Source: a virus. Taken from it: 24,942 nt of DNA. The translations under genes were made by a program, and so were the position numbers. Shown in pieces: positions 9,032-15,937 of this stretch (position 1 is its first letter; each line of letters starts with the position of its first letter). Below the pieces are notes generated by a model. The model was not told the DNA's origin. It did not search any database and saw only the letters and a list, made by a program, of their open reading frames with translations. The stretch lies in IMG/VR virus record IMGVR_UViG_3300013093_000258, positions 1 to 24,942 of that record; one strand, written 5' to 3'.

Positions 9032-9445
9032 TTACGCGTTTTGTATGTTTATCACTGCAGTGTCCTGCTGATTGTTATTATTTAATCTGTAACTAACCGA
9101 TACTGTCACCGATAGAGTGTCAGGCTCTGAAGTTATGGATAGTTCTGTTATTGTTATATTCTTGAAATAGGCCTCTAACTTATTTGTCAAGGATAACTTT
9201 AATTCTTCCAAGCTATAATTTGTGATAGGATCAAAAAGCATTCTTCTTAATCCGGCTCCAAAATTTAAGTTAAAAGGTCTTTCGTTAACATCGGTCAATA
9301 AAAAATTGATTAGATTGTATTTTGTCTGTTCCTGAGAGGTATACACTGGAGTGAATACATTATTCGCAGCAAAAGGTATCTTGACTCCCAAGGAAGTCGA
9401 AGGTTTAAGATCTAACGCCGGTATTTTTACTAATCCGTATGCCAT
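9032..9445 (-). CDS. gp25: Baseplate wedge subunit gp25-like (GpW/lysozyme-like fold)
   Basis: The protein is 137 aa, close to T4 gp25 (132 aa). The diagnostic motif is at residues 52-71: DVNERPFNLNFGAGLRRMLF contains the conserved E-R-P (E55-R56-P57, the family's EPR-type motif), then FG.GL...LF. The C-terminal half (IT..SITSEPDTLSVTVSVSYRL) is the expected beta hairpin region. gp25 links wedge to sheath in contractile tails and is universally conserved among contractile injection systems. It sits between the 174-aa gene (one intervening base) and gp6. Despite the historical lysozyme label in databases, no muralytic activity should be assumed. Confidence 0.95.
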   Translation of the reverse strand: MAYGLVKIPALDLKPSTSLGVKIPFAANNVFTPVYTSQEQTKYNLINFLLTDVNERPFNLNFGAGLRRMLFDPITNYSLEELKLSLTNKLEAYFKNITITELSITSEPDTLSVTVSVSYRLNNNNQQDTAVINIQNA

Positions 9446-9446
9446 A

Positions 9447-9971
9447 TTACATCACTCCTTTTGCCATCATTTTTTGCATTAACTGCGTAAAGTCTGGAAC
9501 CGCATTTACTTGAACCATTTCCACAGCGGAACTAGGTCTTGAAGTAGCCAACATATCGCTAACGTCTCCTACAGGAGCGTCTATATTTTCCATAAAGCTC
9601 ATTCCGTCCATGCCAACTTCAGGCGCTCCAAAAGCCATAACGTCCTCTTGTAACATTCCAGAAGCAGTTTCGTTTAATAACTGACTCATAGGATCTTTAC
9701 CGGCAAAAGGTTTCTGAGCTTGCTGAAATTGCTGAGCTGGATTGAAAGGTCTTGTGTTTAAAGTTCCCGGTATAACTGGTTTTTTAGGGGCTGGTTTTGC
9801 CGCTTCTTGTATTGGAGCCAAAACTTTTTTATTCTTTGACTCTAATAATCTGTTTTGTTTGGCAAGGGCCTCCATGATCAAAACGGGCATTTCTTCCCTG
9901 ATCGCATTTTTAACTTCCTCTCTAATAAGGAATCTTAATTTAGCTAAAGCGCTTTGTTTTTTTACTGCCAT
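9447..9971 (-). CDS. Unknown 174-aa baseplate-operon protein
   Basis: I do not recognise this protein. It has three parts: a charged helical N-terminus (residues 3-48) with a likely coiled coil, LAKLRFLIREEVKNAIREE; a low-complexity Pro/Ala/Gln linker (about 50-90) with several KP and PA pairs and QFQQAQKPF; and a Met-rich C-terminus (LTQ- and MM-containing, ending MMAKGVM). It is the first gene of the gp25-gp6-gp7-like group, and a copy of ATATTTATA ends only 4 bases before its ATG, so its mRNA may be almost leaderless if that motif is a promoter. The composition suggests a flexible assembly or linker protein; this is inference. Confidence 0.72.
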   Translation of the reverse strand: MAVKKQSALAKLRFLIREEVKNAIREEMPVLIMEALAKQNRLLESKNKKVLAPIQEAAKPAPKKPVIPGTLNTRPFNPAQQFQQAQKPFAGKDPMSQLLNETASGMLQEDVMAFGAPEVGMDGMSFMENIDAPVGDVSDMLATSRPSSAVEMVQVNAVPDFTQLMQKMMAKGVM

Positions 9972-9975
9972 ATTG

Positions 9976-9984
9976 TATAAATAT
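9976..9984 (-). promoter_or_regulatory. Candidate late promoter element ATATTTATA
   Basis: The coding strand reads GATATTTATA, 4 bases before the ATG of the 174-aa gene that opens the gp25/gp6 group, in the 26-bp gap after the 579-aa gene. If it acts like a -10 element, the transcript would start at or next to the start codon. Confidence 0.5.
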
Positions 9985-9997
9985 CAATTGTTTAAAA

Positions 9998-11737
9998 TTA
10001 TCCCTGGTTGGCCTGACTAAGATTTTGCTGTAATTGTGCAGTTGCCAAGGACATTTGTTGTCTCATTCTGTTTCTTAATGCTTTACCACCCTTTTGATTG
10101 TTCATAAATGCGTTCAATCCAAGACCGCTATTTTCGTCTTCGTTGTCCGTAGAATCCAATCCATCGTTTATGTTTACGTAAACGTCAGGGCTGATTGTGT
10201 TACCTTCAACGTAAGATAAAGCTTCATTTATACTAGACTGTTGATCGGTAGACAAGGAGCTTACAGGTATTTTTACTAGCTTTTTGGACTCCAAAAGTAA
10301 TTTAACTTCCTCTACTATAATAGCATCGTTTGAAGCAAAGGTAGGAGTAGTTTTTACCACTTGAACTCCGTCAGAATCCAAAGCTATACCGTATCTTCTT
10401 GGTATATTATTGGAACCCTGTGTTATCTCTTCTGAGATTATTTGAATACTGTATCCTCCGTAAGTATTGGTGATCTGGGTAGTTTTGTTTTGGTTGTTTT
10501 GAACGAATGCATTTAATTGGTCTGAAGTGTCTTTTAGCGCACTCATCGTAGACTTAAGATCGTCCACTAGACCTTTTGGAGCGTTATTACAAGTCTCTAA
10601 ATTATTTATAATTTGAGATATATCGTTCATTATAGTTTGGATATCGATGTAAATATCCGCTACTACAGAGCTCAATAATTTCAATAGTCCTGATATGGAA
10701 TTAAGATCCTGTACTATGGTATCTATGAAATCGTTTATCTTTTTTAGGCTATCGCTGAATCTTACATTGATACCTACAACTGTGAATTCGTTAGGTATTG
10801 GTAAGCTCTTTAAAAATTCGGTGACTACTGTAAGAGTCTTAACCAAAGTTACTGCAATATTAACGTAGGACTGAGCCGCTCTAATAGTGGACAGTATTGC
10901 CTGACAGAATTTGGTTATCGCAGAAAGCTGTATTCTTATGGTTTGTAACATAGGAACTAACTTAGATAAGTCGTTACCTATGATAGAATTCAATTGCTTG
11001 AGCTGACTCTGTAATACAGAATTCGCAGCGTTGTTTATTACTTCTAAAGCAGGTCCAATTGCGTAATTGTAACTGGAATATATGTTTATTGACTGAATCT
11101 TTATGCAATGCGTTCTAGTATTATTAACAAAAAACATAATCTTTTGAACGTCGGATTGCTTCAAAGAAGGCAGATCTAATTTAGAAAAAAACGATTTTGC
11201 CTGATTCAAATATAGATTACTTACCAACAATACAGGGAACGCAGTCAATAGATCCTTATCTGCTATAGATCCCGCGTATTTTGTATTGAAAAAGAATGTC
11301 AATTGGTTTATAAGATCTACTATAATGCCTTCAGGATCTTGTAAGTCTTTAACGGGAATATCTCTGTTTTCTGACTTGATAAACTCGTCTATGGTAGATT
11401 GTATAACGTAGGATTGATATTGAAGAGCGTAAGCTTTCTTTACCAACTGAGAAGAATTTTCCTTTGGTGGAGAATTAGGATCGAACTTATACCCTTGAAT
11501 GTTTCTCAATAGGTTAACTTGATAGGACAACAAAGAACACAAGTCCAAAGAAGATACCGTACCAACCACTCCCAATATACCAATGTCTGCAATTCTATCT
11601 TTAATTCCGGCAGTTTTATATTCTCCAGGAGATAGCACTTGAGTTCCATTGAATACTTGATCGATATTCTTTTTAAACTCGTCAACTTTCTCGTTAGACG
11701 TTTTGATAGCCCCTTCAAATATAGTTTTTATTGACAT
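9998..11737 (-). CDS. Unknown 579-aa helical baseplate/tail protein
   Basis: The family is not recognised. Residues about 180-410 are rich in Ile/Leu/Asn/Ser heptad-like sequence (for example IDTIVQDLNSISGLLKLLSS and DIYIDIQTIMNDISQIINNL) and should form long helices. Residues about 425-490 form a distinct module with YGGYSIQIISEEIT, a PRRYGIAL strand and FASNDAIIVEEVKLLLESKK. The C-terminus (about 540-579) is Gln/Asn-rich. The length resembles T4 gp29 (590 aa), but I see no specific motif to claim homology, and tape-measure status is not supported. It is the last gene of the spike group, with one-base TAATG overlap at its start, which points to a hub or wedge component. Confidence 0.72.
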   Translation of the reverse strand: MSIKTIFEGAIKTSNEKVDEFKKNIDQVFNGTQVLSPGEYKTAGIKDRIADIGILGVVGTVSSLDLCSLLSYQVNLLRNIQGYKFDPNSPPKENSSQLVKKAYALQYQSYVIQSTIDEFIKSENRDIPVKDLQDPEGIIVDLINQLTFFFNTKYAGSIADKDLLTAFPVLLVSNLYLNQAKSFFSKLDLPSLKQSDVQKIMFFVNNTRTHCIKIQSINIYSSYNYAIGPALEVINNAANSVLQSQLKQLNSIIGNDLSKLVPMLQTIRIQLSAITKFCQAILSTIRAAQSYVNIAVTLVKTLTVVTEFLKSLPIPNEFTVVGINVRFSDSLKKINDFIDTIVQDLNSISGLLKLLSSVVADIYIDIQTIMNDISQIINNLETCNNAPKGLVDDLKSTMSALKDTSDQLNAFVQNNQNKTTQITNTYGGYSIQIISEEITQGSNNIPRRYGIALDSDGVQVVKTTPTFASNDAIIVEEVKLLLESKKLVKIPVSSLSTDQQSSINEALSYVEGNTISPDVYVNINDGLDSTDNEDENSGLGLNAFMNNQKGGKALRNRMRQQMSLATAQLQQNLSQANQG

Positions 11738-12183
11738 TATCCTAAGTTATTTTTTTGTACAAACACAACTTGAGATCTTGTAGAGTTCTGAATAGCGTTT
11801 CTTATTTGAGGTAATTTAAGTGCCAGTGAATTGGCCGGAGCACTTATATTAGTTCTTAAAGTAGAAGGGACAGAGTATTGAACGTCTTTAGCCTCTTCAA
11901 AAAATGTGGTCAAACTGTCTATCAATAACAATAGTTCGTTGACCAAAGTATCTCCCAATAATACAGGTTCTCCATTTTTGTCTGCATCCTTTTGGCCCAA
12001 ACTTATGATTGGGGAGCTTATGGTCACTCTCGTTTTTGCATCTATATTAACTGTATTGATACTAGATAAACTGACTGCCTGTCTTCCAAATACGAACACA
12101 GAGTCTTTGTCGGCCAATAGAGTAACCCTATCGGAAGTTATAATGGCTTGATTGCCAGTGTATGGAAACTGTGGTGTATACAT
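11737..12183 (-). CDS. Spike beta-helix-like protein (148 aa)
   Basis: Residues about 13-78 contain short repeated strands, ITSDRVTLLADKDSVFVFG, AVSLSSINTVNIDAKTRV and TISSPIISLGQKDADKNGEP, then VLLGD. This spacing, with small and Val/Ile residues alternating and a closing EPVLLGD, is typical of the triple-stranded beta-helix at the C-terminus of T4 gp5/VgrG spikes and of spike tip-associated phage proteins. The remaining 70 residues are helical. It directly follows the gp5-like OB gene with one-base overlap. The likely role is extension of the membrane-piercing spike, here encoded separately from the OB domain. Assignment is by pattern and neighbours, not by alignment. Confidence 0.65.
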   Translation of the reverse strand: MYTPQFPYTGNQAIITSDRVTLLADKDSVFVFGRQAVSLSSINTVNIDAKTRVTISSPIISLGQKDADKNGEPVLLGDTLVNELLLLIDSLTTFFEEAKDVQYSVPSTLRTNISAPANSLALKLPQIRNAIQNSTRSQVVFVQKNNLG

Positions 12184-13094
12184 TATTGAATACTATTTAA
12201 AACTAAAGAATCCTGACTAGCAGCGTCTTGAGAATCGTTAGAGATTGGAGGTTGATAATAAGACGCGATAACATTTTGCTGTTCTATCTGTACGTTAACG
12301 TTATTGAAGGAGTCCAAAGGATACTCGGATATAGAATTTAATACTATCTTTTGGCCGGCTGTTAAATATATAGAAGTAGAATCGCTATTAATATCTTCTA
12401 CAGTGGTAGCAAATTTGTCAACGGTATTGGAAACCTGACCCTGACCGTTCCTTATAATCATGATAGGATCTCCATTATTTCCAGCAGTAGACCAGTGATT
12501 AAACTGTCTCATAGATGGAGTGGTGGATCCAAATCTTATAGATTGTCCAAACCTTGATTCTATTAAAGTATCGCCTTCAAATGGAGTCAAAGACTTAATG
12601 TCCTTTTCTGCAAAAGAATAACCTTTTGGAAGTTCTACGTTGTCTGTTTGCGATTGTCCTGGGTAACTTGGCTTCTTTTTGTATTGAGATGTAAAGTTTG
12701 CCCATTCTTCCATATTTGGAAAGGCGTTATGATTCACTGAATTCCACACTTGAAAAGGAGGAAAATAGAACAATCGTTGGCTGTTAAAGTTATCGTTAAG
12801 TCCATGGAAAGGTCCTCTAGTAATAAAGACTATTTCTCCAATAACCGGTAGCTGTTTAATTACGCTAAATATGGGATAAGCCTCTTTAGAAACCGATCCC
12901 ATAGATACGTTGTTTGGACTGTATAAGAATTCAAAGGATATCTTTCCTATATCGTCGTATGTGTTAAAATCTTCGTCTTTTATATTAGGATCTCCACTTT
13001 TGAATGGGCCCAATACAATATTTTTTACACGACCGATAATTATCTCGGAGCCTCCATCGTTGCTTTTAACTGACTGTGGATTATTCCATGCCAT
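12183..13094 (-). CDS. gp5: Baseplate hub/spike protein, gp5 OB-domain-like, no lysozyme
   Basis: This 303-aa protein has the N-terminal OB-fold features of T4 gp5-type hub proteins: EIIIGRVKNIVLGPF (residues 17-31), PIFSVIKQLPVIGEIVFITR (74-93) and LFYFPPFQVWNSVNHNAFPN (108-127). A second conserved block, FEGDTLIESRFGQSIRFGST (172-191), is typical of marine T4-like gp5 proteins. T4 gp5 (575 aa) carries a lysozyme domain after the OB fold; here there is no room for one and no E...D...T lysozyme signature was seen. The protein probably forms the trimeric platform joining tail tube and spike. It overlaps neighbours on both sides by one base (TAATG), so OB protein and separate beta-helix protein are probably made together. 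Confidence 0.8.
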   Translation of the reverse strand: MAWNNPQSVKSNDGGSEIIIGRVKNIVLGPFKSGDPNIKDEDFNTYDDIGKISFEFLYSPNNVSMGSVSKEAYPIFSVIKQLPVIGEIVFITRGPFHGLNDNFNSQRLFYFPPFQVWNSVNHNAFPNMEEWANFTSQYKKKPSYPGQSQTDNVELPKGYSFAEKDIKSLTPFEGDTLIESRFGQSIRFGSTTPSMRQFNHWSTAGNNGDPIMIIRNGQGQVSNTVDKFATTVEDINSDSTSIYLTAGQKIVLNSISEYPLDSFNNVNVQIEQQNVIASYYQPPISNDSQDAASQDSLVLNSIQ

Positions 13095-13453
13095 TACTTA
13101 TCGGTTAATTGTTTTGTGCTTGTGCTTATGGTTGTAACTTCCTTCATTAATTGCTCGATGTCTTTCTCAGAAAGCAATCCTTCCATAACTTCTCCTTCTT
13201 TTGCAGTGGCTTGAGCGGCCTTTTGGAATAAACCAAGTAACTTAACCAAAACTTCGTCGTTCTTTAAACTAGAATCTATAAGACCTTTAATTTGGGGCAT
13301 TAAAACTATTGCGTCTCCTGGGCCCTCTATCATGTCGGCTATTTCTTCTATTTTACTTTTTATAGCCGAATCTTGGTTGTGTTGTCTATTGTAGACCTCT
13401 TGTACAAGGTCAGATATTTTCTTACCCGGAAATATTTCCTTTTCTAATTCCAT
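13094..13453 (-). CDS. Unknown 119-aa helical protein ahead of the spike gene
   Basis: The protein opens MELEKEIFPGKKISDLVQEV and is predicted mostly helical and acidic, with segments LMPQIKGLIDSSLKNDEVLV, LLGLFQKAAQATAKEG and LLSEKDIEQLMKEV. There are no cysteines, membrane segments or catalytic motifs. It lies between the sigma gene and the gp5-like gene; a candidate late promoter lies 13 bases before its ATG, inside the 3' end of the sigma gene. It could be a baseplate assembly protein, or, because of its size and neighbour, a partner of the sigma factor (T4 gp33 is about this size). The sequence does not decide between these. Confidence 0.7.
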   Translation of the reverse strand: MELEKEIFPGKKISDLVQEVYNRQHNQDSAIKSKIEEIADMIEGPGDAIVLMPQIKGLIDSSLKNDEVLVKLLGLFQKAAQATAKEGEVMEGLLSEKDIEQLMKEVTTISTSTKQLTDK

Positions 13454-13461
13454 GATTTTGT

Positions 13462-14223
13462 TTAGATATAAATATCTTGATCGTGGTTTTCTATTTGATC
13501 CTGTAATATACTTAGGTAAATAGTTTTTAGCTTCTTTACTACCTTTGTTATGGTATTGGACTGAACTTCTGTAATCTCTTTTACATAGATAAATAAGGCC
13601 TTTTTATTGAATACGTCTATGTTTTCTCTCTTTTTAAAGATCTCCAAGATAGCGTCAGCTGCTTTGATTTCCTCTTCCTTTTCGAACAAATCCATTAAAT
13701 TATCGTCTACGCACTTGATAAACTTTTCTATTACGCTTAGCCTGTCTATGGTCTCACTTTCAGGGTCCAATACTAAACTTTCGTGTGTACCGTCTTGATT
13801 GTCTATCTCCTCAACTTCTATTCTGGAGACCATTCTTTTGTAATTCTTTACGTTATAGATAATTAAATATCTCTTTGCAATTGTGCCAAAATAAGAGTAG
13901 GCTTTACCTTTGGACTGATCGTAAAGGTGCAATTTTTGCAACAAGAATGAGATAACCTCGTACTTCAAATCTTCTATATTGTCCACTTCGGTGTGATAAA
14001 ACTTGAAAGTATGAATAATGTTTTCCGCCAATTTGTAGAACGCATTGTGGATCTCAGTATTATAGATCTTGTTTTTCTCGGCTTGACTTGGAGACAGTCT
14101 GTACCTTAGGATAGCTTCCTCGGTTTCAGAAGTAAAGTAGTTATTTTTTGTTTTCGTTTTTCTTTTCCTTGGAGCACCTTTCTTGGTAAGTCCTAAAAAT
14201 TCTACCTCTTTTTCTTCAGCCAT
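13462..14223 (-). CDS. gp55: Late-transcription sigma factor, gp55-like
   Basis: This 253-aa protein has a basic N-terminus (RKRKTKTK, residues 20-27), then YFTSETEEAILRYRLS and a region matching sigma-70 region 2: IEDLKYEVISFLLQKLHLYD (83-102), then KGKAYSYFGTIAKRYLIIYN (105-124), which resembles the F.....(Y/F)........N.. core of gp55-type sigma factors. No region 4 helix-turn-helix is obvious, as in T4 gp55, which recognises only a -10-like late promoter. The C-terminus ends DQDIYI, an acidic-hydrophobic tail that could be a sliding-clamp binding motif like that of T4 gp55 (inference). It probably directs host RNA polymerase to the late promoters of this phage, and is a candidate reader of the ATATTTATA sites. 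Confidence 0.85.
   Translation of the reverse strand: MAEEKEVEFLGLTKKGAPRKRKTKTKNNYFTSETEEAILRYRLSPSQAEKNKIYNTEIHNAFYKLAENIIHTFKFYHTEVDNIEDLKYEVISFLLQKLHLYDQSKGKAYSYFGTIAKRYLIIYNVKNYKRMVSRIEVEEIDNQDGTHESLVLDPESETIDRLSVIEKFIKCVDDNLMDLFEKEEEIKAADAILEIFKKRENIDVFNKKALFIYVKEITEVQSNTITKVVKKLKTIYLSILQDQIENHDQDIYI
13467..13475 (-). promoter_or_regulatory. Candidate late promoter element ATATTTATA
   Basis: The coding strand reads GATATTTATA, 13 bases before the ATG of the 119-aa gene. It overlaps the last codons (D-I-Y-I) and stop region of the sigma-factor gene, so it would let the spike group be transcribed independently of the sigma gene. Confidence 0.5.
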
Positions 14224-14226
14224 AAT

Positions 14227-14502
14227 TTATTTTCTGCCAGTGAATTCTTGAACTCTTTTTTGGACTTGTTTGATTGTTTCAAAAAGCTGTAACAATTCTG
14301 GGTCTGATTGTACCCACATTGTCATGTCTATTTTATTTACTAATGCGTTGAACTCGTCCAACATTACAATTGTGTCGTTAACAAAAGAAGATTGGTTGAT
14401 TACGATCTCTTCTAATTTTCTATTTTTCTCTAAAAGATTCCAGATGACGTATCCAATGATACCTCCAATCCATAGAACGATTGAAATAATTCCAATAATC
14501 AT
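14227..14502 (-). CDS. Small membrane-anchored protein with coiled coil (91 aa)
   Basis: Residues 2-22 form one hydrophobic transmembrane helix (IIGIISIVLWIGGIIGYVIW) with almost no preceding residues. It is followed by a charged, probably coiled-coil region (LEKNRKLEEIVINQSSFVND onwards) that ends QVQKRVQEFTGRK. The arrangement suggests an N-in anchor with a cytoplasmic helical domain, though topology could be reversed. I know of similar small proteins in phages but no function. It sits 3 bp upstream of the sigma gene and 2 bp downstream of the HD gene. A single-helix protein expressed with regulatory genes might act on the host membrane; this is speculation. Confidence 0.75.
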   Translation of the reverse strand: MIIGIISIVLWIGGIIGYVIWNLLEKNRKLEEIVINQSSFVNDTIVMLDEFNALVNKIDMTMWVQSDPELLQLFETIKQVQKRVQEFTGRK

Positions 14503-14504
14503 GA

Positions 14505-15137
14505 TTAAATTTGTGTTTCTACCCTTGATGCCATTAGATCAGCTTGATGCAAGATATAAGGTAAATTGCTTTTGATCTCAGACTCAGGGCTATAGGTTAT
14601 GTAATAAGATTTGTTAGATTCTTCGTACAATCCATCGTGTAATTTGATTGCCAAGAATTCGTTCTCACTAACAGGAATATTGGCTTGTTGTAAATAAAAC
14701 AAACTTCTATCTGCAATTCTCATGTGAGTAATATTGGGATTGTACTTGAAGTGAGCTCCTAATTTTTCTACATGCCATTGAGAATCATTAGGAATATAGA
14801 AAGGCTCTTCATTAGTGCCCAATTTACCTAGGTCATGATTAATGGCAGAGAATACTAATTCTTCAATGCTATAATCTTTCTTCTGACCAAAGCGCTCCCA
14901 TACTTTATCCATTACCAAAGAAGCTTCTACGACTCTGTTTACGTGTTCTATGTATCCACCTGCAAAACAGTTGTGATGACCTTTTTTTGTAGACGCTGGA
15001 CTACTTGCTAAAGTAACTTCTCTGTCCGAATAGAATTTAAGTAAAACATCTTTTCTGTCAGATGCAATGTACTTTTCAATGAACCCGTAAAACTTAGATA
15101 AGTTTTCTATGATTTGCTCTTCTGTTAGTTTTTTCAT
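14505..15137 (-). CDS. HD-domain metal-dependent phosphohydrolase
   Basis: This 210-aa protein carries the HD-superfamily signature: H65 (EHVNRV), H101-D102 (NHDLGKLG) and a distal D200 (HQADLMASR), with H167-D168 as a further possible ligand. In this superfamily these residues bind one or two metals and hydrolyse phosphate esters of nucleotides. The N-terminus also has KKGHHNCFAGGYIEHV, where the segment before H65 probably helps form the site. Substrate cannot be read from sequence: a 5'-nucleotidase/dNTP hydrolase supporting phage DNA synthesis, or a hydrolase of signalling nucleotides, are both possible. It lies in the minus-strand group with the thioredoxin-like and sigma genes, which suggests expression before the virion genes. 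Confidence 0.82.
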   Translation of the reverse strand: MKKLTEEQIIENLSKFYGFIEKYIASDRKDVLLKFYSDREVTLASSPASTKKGHHNCFAGGYIEHVNRVVEASLVMDKVWERFGQKKDYSIEELVFSAINHDLGKLGTNEEPFYIPNDSQWHVEKLGAHFKYNPNITHMRIADRSLFYLQQANIPVSENEFLAIKLHDGLYEESNKSYYITYSPESEIKSNLPYILHQADLMASRVETQI

Positions 15138-15151
15138 AACCTTTATTTTGT

Positions 15152-15337
15152 TTAATTAAATTGTTGTTGTTCTTCGTTATTGATTAAGATCTCAATTTCA
15201 GTAAGCTTGTTTCTCATTCTTTCTAATTGTTGCTTAAGAATATCTGGATGCTCTAATCTAGAGATCGACGATTCTTGTCCAGCAATTAAGTTAACTAATT
15301 CACTGAATTTTCTAATAACTAAATCTTTATGTTTCAT
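15152..15337 (-). CDS. Small coiled-coil protein (61 aa)
   Basis: This short protein (MKHKDLVIRKFSELVNLIAG at its start) is almost entirely charged helix; residues about 25-58 (LEHPDILKQQLERMRNKLTE onwards) look like a coiled coil. There is no motif to name. It is kept as real because it fits the tight gene chain exactly: 2 bp after the thioredoxin-like gene and 14 bp before the HD gene, in the same direction. The function is unknown. Confidence 0.6.
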   Translation of the reverse strand: MKHKDLVIRKFSELVNLIAGQESSISRLEHPDILKQQLERMRNKLTEIEILINNEEQQQFN

Positions 15338-15339
15338 TT

Positions 15340-15624
15340 TTATTGTTTTAATTTCTCTATCATTTGTTCAAGAGAAGCTTGTGGTTTTAGAATATAATCA
15401 CCTTTTTTCGTATTAATCAATTTAAGATCCTCGTAAGAATCCGCGACGTAATAAAGATCAGTGTTGTTCACTATCGCCATTGGATACTTGAAAGTATTTG
15501 TTGTGGCTTCCAGTGAATCACAAAATTCAGGGTTACTATCGCAATCAATTTCTACGTACAAACCAAAGATATTGGCTTTTAATTTCGCGCATTGTTTGCA
15601 GCCTTTAAGCGTCGCTATTTTCAT
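15340..15624 (-). CDS. Thioredoxin/glutaredoxin-like protein
   Basis: This 94-aa protein is the size of a small glutaredoxin. The redox motif C9-K-Q-C12 follows the first strand (MKIATLKG) and begins the expected helix (AKLKANIFG). FKYPMAIV around residues 45-52 supplies the likely cis-proline (P48) that faces the active site in this fold, and the C-terminal LEQMIEKLKQ fits the last helix. C28 and C35 are additional. Phage glutaredoxins often serve ribonucleotide reductase, but no reductase gene lies in this window. The start is the ATG at 15622-15624, which lies inside the 3' end of the 57-aa gene (20-bp overlap in another frame), suggesting coupled translation. Confidence 0.8.
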   Translation of the reverse strand: MKIATLKGCKQCAKLKANIFGLYVEIDCDSNPEFCDSLEATTNTFKYPMAIVNNTDLYYVADSYEDLKLINTKKGDYILKPQASLEQMIEKLKQ

Positions 15625-15778
15625 TGTCTTTAAATTCTTTGTCGATTATTTTCATGATTTGTATCCACGTGATCTTTTCATCATCGTTCATGAAAGCAAA
15701 CTGCATGTCTAAATAATTATATATAATATCCAGATCTTCTTCTGTTATATTATCTATCTTTAATTCTTCTATATTCAT
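15605..15778 (-). CDS. Small acidic protein (57 aa), first gene of minus-strand group
   Basis: A short frame starts at the ATG complementary to 15776-15778, immediately after AACAAGGGGA on the coding strand, and ends at TAA (15605-15607). The product begins MNIEELKIDNITEEDLDIIY and continues with MNDDEKITWIQIMKIIDKEF; it is acidic and helical. It fills the space between the divergent intergenic region and the thioredoxin-like gene, overlapping the latter by 20 bases, which is the packing used throughout this window. No family is recognised. The upstream AAGGGG could pair with 16S rRNA but sits unusually close to the start. Confidence 0.55.
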   Translation of the reverse strand: MNIEELKIDNITEEDLDIIYNYLDMQFAFMNDDEKITWIQIMKIIDKEFKDNENSDA

Positions 15779-15937
15779 TCCCCTTGTTGTGTCCCCTTTG
15801 GTTATTATCTTAGGACAAGATTAAATATACAAATCTATGATATTCAACTAAAGATTATGTTTCAAGTGTTTCAAACTATTTTTCACACATAAGTTTTTTA
15901 TTTTTTATTAGAGCTTTATTTAGTATATTAACTTAAT
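15779..15937. promoter_or_regulatory. Divergent intergenic region between the two transcription directions
   Basis: This 159-bp AT-rich stretch separates the minus-strand regulatory group from the plus-strand replication genes and must contain promoters for both. On the minus strand, 15837-15830 reads TAGATTTG, an exact match to the Bacteroidota -7 consensus TAnnTTTG, but I find no TTTG at the usual -33 spacing. The plus-strand side is a T-rich run (about 15895-15910) followed by TTTAGTATATTAACTTAAT before the primase ATG. No ATATTTAT word occurs here, in keeping with early or middle expression. No ORF, hairpin or RNA gene is seen. Confidence 0.5.

Noticed and set aside
9032-9445. Lysozyme activity for the gp25-like protein
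   Set aside because: The label comes from historic family naming; gp25 homologues are structural wedge proteins, and the conserved residues here are the structural E-R-P motif.
10603-10610. TATAAATA (the T4 late promoter word) on the coding strand inside the 579-aa gene
   Set aside because: It is internal to the gene, far from any start codon and in an AT-rich codon run (N-Y/L-I-N-N type), so chance is the simpler explanation.
9998-11737. Tape-measure protein based on helical character and length
   Set aside because: Only length and helicity support it; the C-terminal part has a separate compact module, and the position within the spike group fits a baseplate component as well.
15779-15937. 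Search for a tRNA, small RNA or terminator hairpin in the divergent intergenic region
   Set aside because: I found no cloverleaf pattern or strong GC stem followed by a T run; the T-rich tract near 15895-15910 lacks a preceding stem.
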